From a virus: a stretch of 64,000 nt of DNA. The translations under genes were made by a program, and so were the position numbers. Below are positions 61,770 through 64,000 of the stretch, piece after piece. Position 1 is the stretch's first letter, and every line of letters starts with the position of its first letter. The notes beneath the pieces are model-generated. The model saw only the letters and a program-made list of their open reading frames with translations, was not told the DNA's origin and ran no database searches. The DNA is taken from positions 1-64,000 of IMG/VR virus record IMGVR_UViG_3300028196_000007. The stretch is one strand, 5' to 3'.

Positions 61770-62660
61770 TTACCCTATCTTTGTTAGTTTGTGAGTTTGA
61801 GTTGACATCCAATAGTCACCGCTTAACCCTGCCATTTTTGATGCTTTTTTAATAGCTTCAACTGTTGAGCGTGCTTTAACTTTATATTTCTTCTTAGGGT
61901 CTAAATCTACACCACCTAGCTTCATTGGAGCAAATTGCATTTCCCATGTTGCGAATCCTTCATTTATATTTTTATTACTTCTCATATTTACTGCAATGCC
62001 TGGAGCAGATACTACATTTGATAAACCTTCGAATGCTTCGTTAACCAATTTTTGGTAAGATTTTTTACCTTCGTTCTTTCCTTTGTGCATCTTGTCAACT
62101 TTGTTAAAGAAGTCTTTCTTTTCTTCGTCGTCCAATTCTGCTGGAGAATCTACTCCTTCATCATCTAATGCAGCTTTGAATTTAGCTTGATATTTGTCTT
62201 GAGCCTCTGATTCTTCTACTGAATCACAAGTGCAATTGCCTGTAGGACATCCGCAGTCATCTTCGTTTAACTCTGCTATTTCGTAGTATTTACCAAGCTT
62301 ACCACCAATGTCTTCGAATACAGATTCCAATCTTTGTTGCAGTGTAGAGATTTCCTTGAATGTTCCTTCAAACACCTTTATAGATTCTCCTATAGCTTTA
62401 GTATCTCTTTTTACAGATACTGCATCGAACCAATCAGCTGTTTCTTCTATTGCCATTCTGCTAGCATTTTCAGCCATCATCTTGATATTTTCTACCAATT
62501 CGCTTATTTCGTTTGTTTTGTATATGTTTTGACCAAGCTCGTTAAATCTTTTAACAGCTTCTAAAGTCTGCTTCTTTTCTTGCTCTGTCATTCTTTTTTG
62601 AGACGAAGACTCGTTTAAGTAGTTTTTGTTTCTCCAATCTCTGATGTTGAATTTACTCAT
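61770..62660 (-). CDS. Head-core-type protein, 296 aa
   Basis: A Lys/Glu-rich helical protein with EEKKDFFNKVDKMHKGKNEG near 185-204, a segment I associate with head-core proteins of T4-like marine phages, and a cysteine cluster CGCPTGNCTCD near 137-147. YLNES, LVNEA and INEG match the (L/V/I)xE cleavage consensus. It lies directly after gp21 (1-nt gap), the position of core proteins, so a scaffold or internal head role is likely. Confidence 0.68.
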   Translation of the reverse strand: MSKFNIRDWRNKNYLNESSSQKRMTEQEKKQTLEAVKRFNELGQNIYKTNEISELVENIKMMAENASRMAIEETADWFDAVSVKRDTKAIGESIKVFEGTFKEISTLQQRLESVFEDIGGKLGKYYEIAELNEDDCGCPTGNCTCDSVEESEAQDKYQAKFKAALDDEGVDSPAELDDEEKKDFFNKVDKMHKGKNEGKKSYQKLVNEAFEGLSNVVSAPGIAVNMRSNKNINEGFATWEMQFAPMKLGGVDLDPKKKYKVKARSTVEAIKKASKMAGLSGDYWMSTQTHKLTKIG

Positions 62661-62661
62661 T

Positions 62662-63294
62662 TTATTTGCTCCTTGTTGGTAGTGCGCATTTGCAAGTTAA
62701 ATCGCAAAGCATTTCGTTTATTATATTGTTTACCTTATCGTATTTATTTATATAAATATCATTTACTGATTCCTTAATAGGTGCCATGAACGCTCCATGT
62801 GTCGATGGGTTAGATACAAAATCCCAGCATACTAATTCGAAGTCAGGTTGTACTTCAAGTGTTCCATCTTCAGAAAGTTGTTTTACTGAACCTAGTCCTC
62901 TTGATGATATTCCTAGTTTCACACCAGCTTTTAAAAGCTCTTTGAGAATGTTACCAGAAGGTGTACCTAGTACTTCTACCTGGCCTAACAAATCATCGCC
63001 TTTCCACCATATTTTTTTTATATTATGTGATACGTTCTGTAAATTTACAACTGAAGATTCTGGATGGTCTAATTCTCCAAGTGCTCTATTCTCTGCAATT
63101 TGTTCATTAGAATACTTTGATGCTTCACGCATAAGTGTTTCTTTAGGATATACTCTGCCATTCTGGTTTTTAGCTCCAGCTCTTTGAAGTACACCGGTTA
63201 CTATAACACGGCCTTCATTTCTTTCTTCTGATTCTTTAATCATCTGAGGTGTTATTTCAAATGATGTATAATCTATTAACACTTCTTTTGACAT
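62662..63294 (-). CDS. gp21: Prohead protease gp21
   Basis: 210 residues of the T4-type serine protease. GRVYPKETL near 46-54, GELDHPESSVV with catalytic His77, and LGISSRGLGSV with catalytic Ser130/131; FELVCWDFVSNPSTHGAFM is the conserved C-terminal block. It would cut scaffold and capsid proteins at (L/I)xE sites during head maturation. AAGGAG precedes the ATG. Confidence 0.93.
   Translation of the reverse strand: MSKEVLIDYTSFEITPQMIKESEERNEGRVIVTGVLQRAGAKNQNGRVYPKETLMREASKYSNEQIAENRALGELDHPESSVVNLQNVSHNIKKIWWKGDDLLGQVEVLGTPSGNILKELLKAGVKLGISSRGLGSVKQLSEDGTLEVQPDFELVCWDFVSNPSTHGAFMAPIKESVNDIYINKYDKVNNIINEMLCDLTCKCALPTRSK
62751..62760 (-). promoter_or_regulatory. GATATTTATA motif inside the gp21 gene
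   Basis: Sense GATATTTATA about 90 nt before the next gene. It may be an internal late promoter or chance in coding DNA. Confidence 0.3.
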
Positions 63295-63758
63295 TAGAAT
63301 CTCCTTAGTTTTTCAGACAGCCGCTCCATTTTACCAGAAATTTTTTCTAGATTCTCTCTAGTTGATTTCCAATATTTAGCCTCATCTATTCCTGTTTCTG
63401 TCTTGAGTTTGATATTTTGGTTTATTATTCTTTCTATCTTGAACAATTTGCTATTAACTTCCTTTATAGCTCTATTTACTTTTTGCTTTGACGTTGCTGA
63501 TTCATCTTTCTTATAATCATTGTAGTTAGCTTCATTCATTAACGTAAGCTTAGCCATCTTCATAAAAGTTGATTCTTTTACTTGCTTCATGCCTTTGAGA
63601 CCTACAGTTGCATCTTTCTTCTTTTTGTTACTAAATGCGTATTTTGTATCATATTCTCCACCTGCATCAGCTGTTGAGTTTGATTCTTCTATTTCAGATT
63701 CAAATGTCTTTTTGAAGTCTTCTTTAAACATTTTATCTAATTTATCATTTAATGACAT
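63294..63758 (-). CDS. Hypothetical head-module protein, 154 aa
   Basis: Not recognised. Lys/Glu-rich, largely helical, starting MSLNDKLDKMFKEDFKKTFE and with two heptad-like stretches (IERIINQNIKLKTE, LEKISGKMERLSEKLRRF). The stop overlaps gp21's start by one base. Probably a small head core protein like T4 gp67/68 by position. AAGGAG lies 6 nt before the ATG. Confidence 0.6.
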   Translation of the reverse strand: MSLNDKLDKMFKEDFKKTFESEIEESNSTADAGGEYDTKYAFSNKKKKDATVGLKGMKQVKESTFMKMAKLTLMNEANYNDYKKDESATSKQKVNRAIKEVNSKLFKIERIINQNIKLKTETGIDEAKYWKSTRENLEKISGKMERLSEKLRRF

Positions 63759-64000
63759 TGTTTATCTCCTTTATAAGGTCGTAAGCTCTTAGAACAGAAA
63801 GCATATGCTTATCTTGAATTTTTCTTTCTTTCTTTATAAGTCTTAACTGTGTTACAACTTCATTTAGCTTTATTGAAACTACATCATCTTTAACTTTTTT
63901 AGAAAGTGATTTTAAAGAAGATGCAGTTTTATTTATCTCTGAATGTAAATAAGTTTTAAGCTTTTCTGTATTTGATATATTGTTTATGTATTCTCGTAAA
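63745..64000 (-). CDS. Helical protein, C-terminal fragment at window edge
   Basis: The last 84 codons of a gene entering from beyond the window. Reading LREYINNISNTEKLKTYLHS and on to YDLIKEINNVIK, it is all-helical and coiled-coil-like. Its stop overlaps the next ATG by 14 nt. Head-module context suggests a small core protein; no family recognised. Confidence 0.5.
   Translation of the reverse strand, partial: LREYINNISNTEKLKTYLHSEINKTASSLKSLSKKVKDDVVSIKLNEVVTQLRLIKKERKIQDKHMLSVLRAYDLIKEINNVIK

Overview
This window is a continuous piece of a large T4-like myovirus (Caudoviricetes) genome. Every supportable gene lies on the minus strand, packed head to tail with ATGA or TAATG overlaps. It is AT-rich with no rRNA, integrase, transposase or CRISPR array. 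Three clues suggest a Bacteroidota host, probably marine: a phage protein with a signal peptide and a C-terminal tail that looks like a type IX secretion sorting domain, a second truncated signal-peptide protein of the same style, and a DUF4494-like protein. The host call is inference, not proof.

Read in the direction of transcription (high to low coordinates), the window starts with the head module: unknown core-type proteins, prohead protease gp21, two large proteins rich in (L/I)xE sites, an S21-like ribosomal protein, acidic scaffold gp22 and major capsid gp23, closed by a strong UUCG terminator. PhoH follows, then neck and tail-completion proteins (gp13-, gp14- and gp15-like), sheath gp18, tube gp19 and another terminator. 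Next come a gp26-like hub protein whose 3' end overlaps a second reading frame (a candidate +1 frameshift), a 969-residue tape measure, and baseplate proteins including a LysM/gp53-like and a hub-like protein.

The central part (about 41-13 kb) holds replication, repair and nucleotide metabolism: a short family A polymerase core, UvsE, gp32, UvsX, T4 RNase H-like exonuclease, DnaB-like helicase, a full DnaE-type polymerase, class II ribonucleotide reductase, dUTPase, a MazG-HAD fusion, ThyA- and ThyX-like proteins, a P-loop kinase, an FAD protein, GroES/GroEL, Hsp20 and a Cas4-type nuclease. Between gp32/UvsX and the type IX protein lies a 220-nt RNA with a tRNA acceptor stem and T arm but enlarged internal arms.

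The low-coordinate end (13.6-3.5 kb) is a surface-sugar operon: HldE-like kinase, HldD-like epimerase, two GT9 heptosyltransferase-like proteins, several other glycosyltransferases, a methyltransferase, a cupin and a UDP-sugar dehydrogenase-like protein. It is followed by small unknown genes and an SNase.

Two recurrent intergenic motifs partition expression. One (sense TATATNTCGGA, about 8 nt, then TTATATTA) sits before replication genes and sometimes ends 5-6 nt before the ATG, implying leaderless mRNAs. The other (sense GATATTTATA) sits before structural genes and is probably the late promoter. Many genes also carry strong AAGGAG ribosome binding sites, which is notable for a putative Bacteroidota host and for a phage that brings its own S21-like protein.
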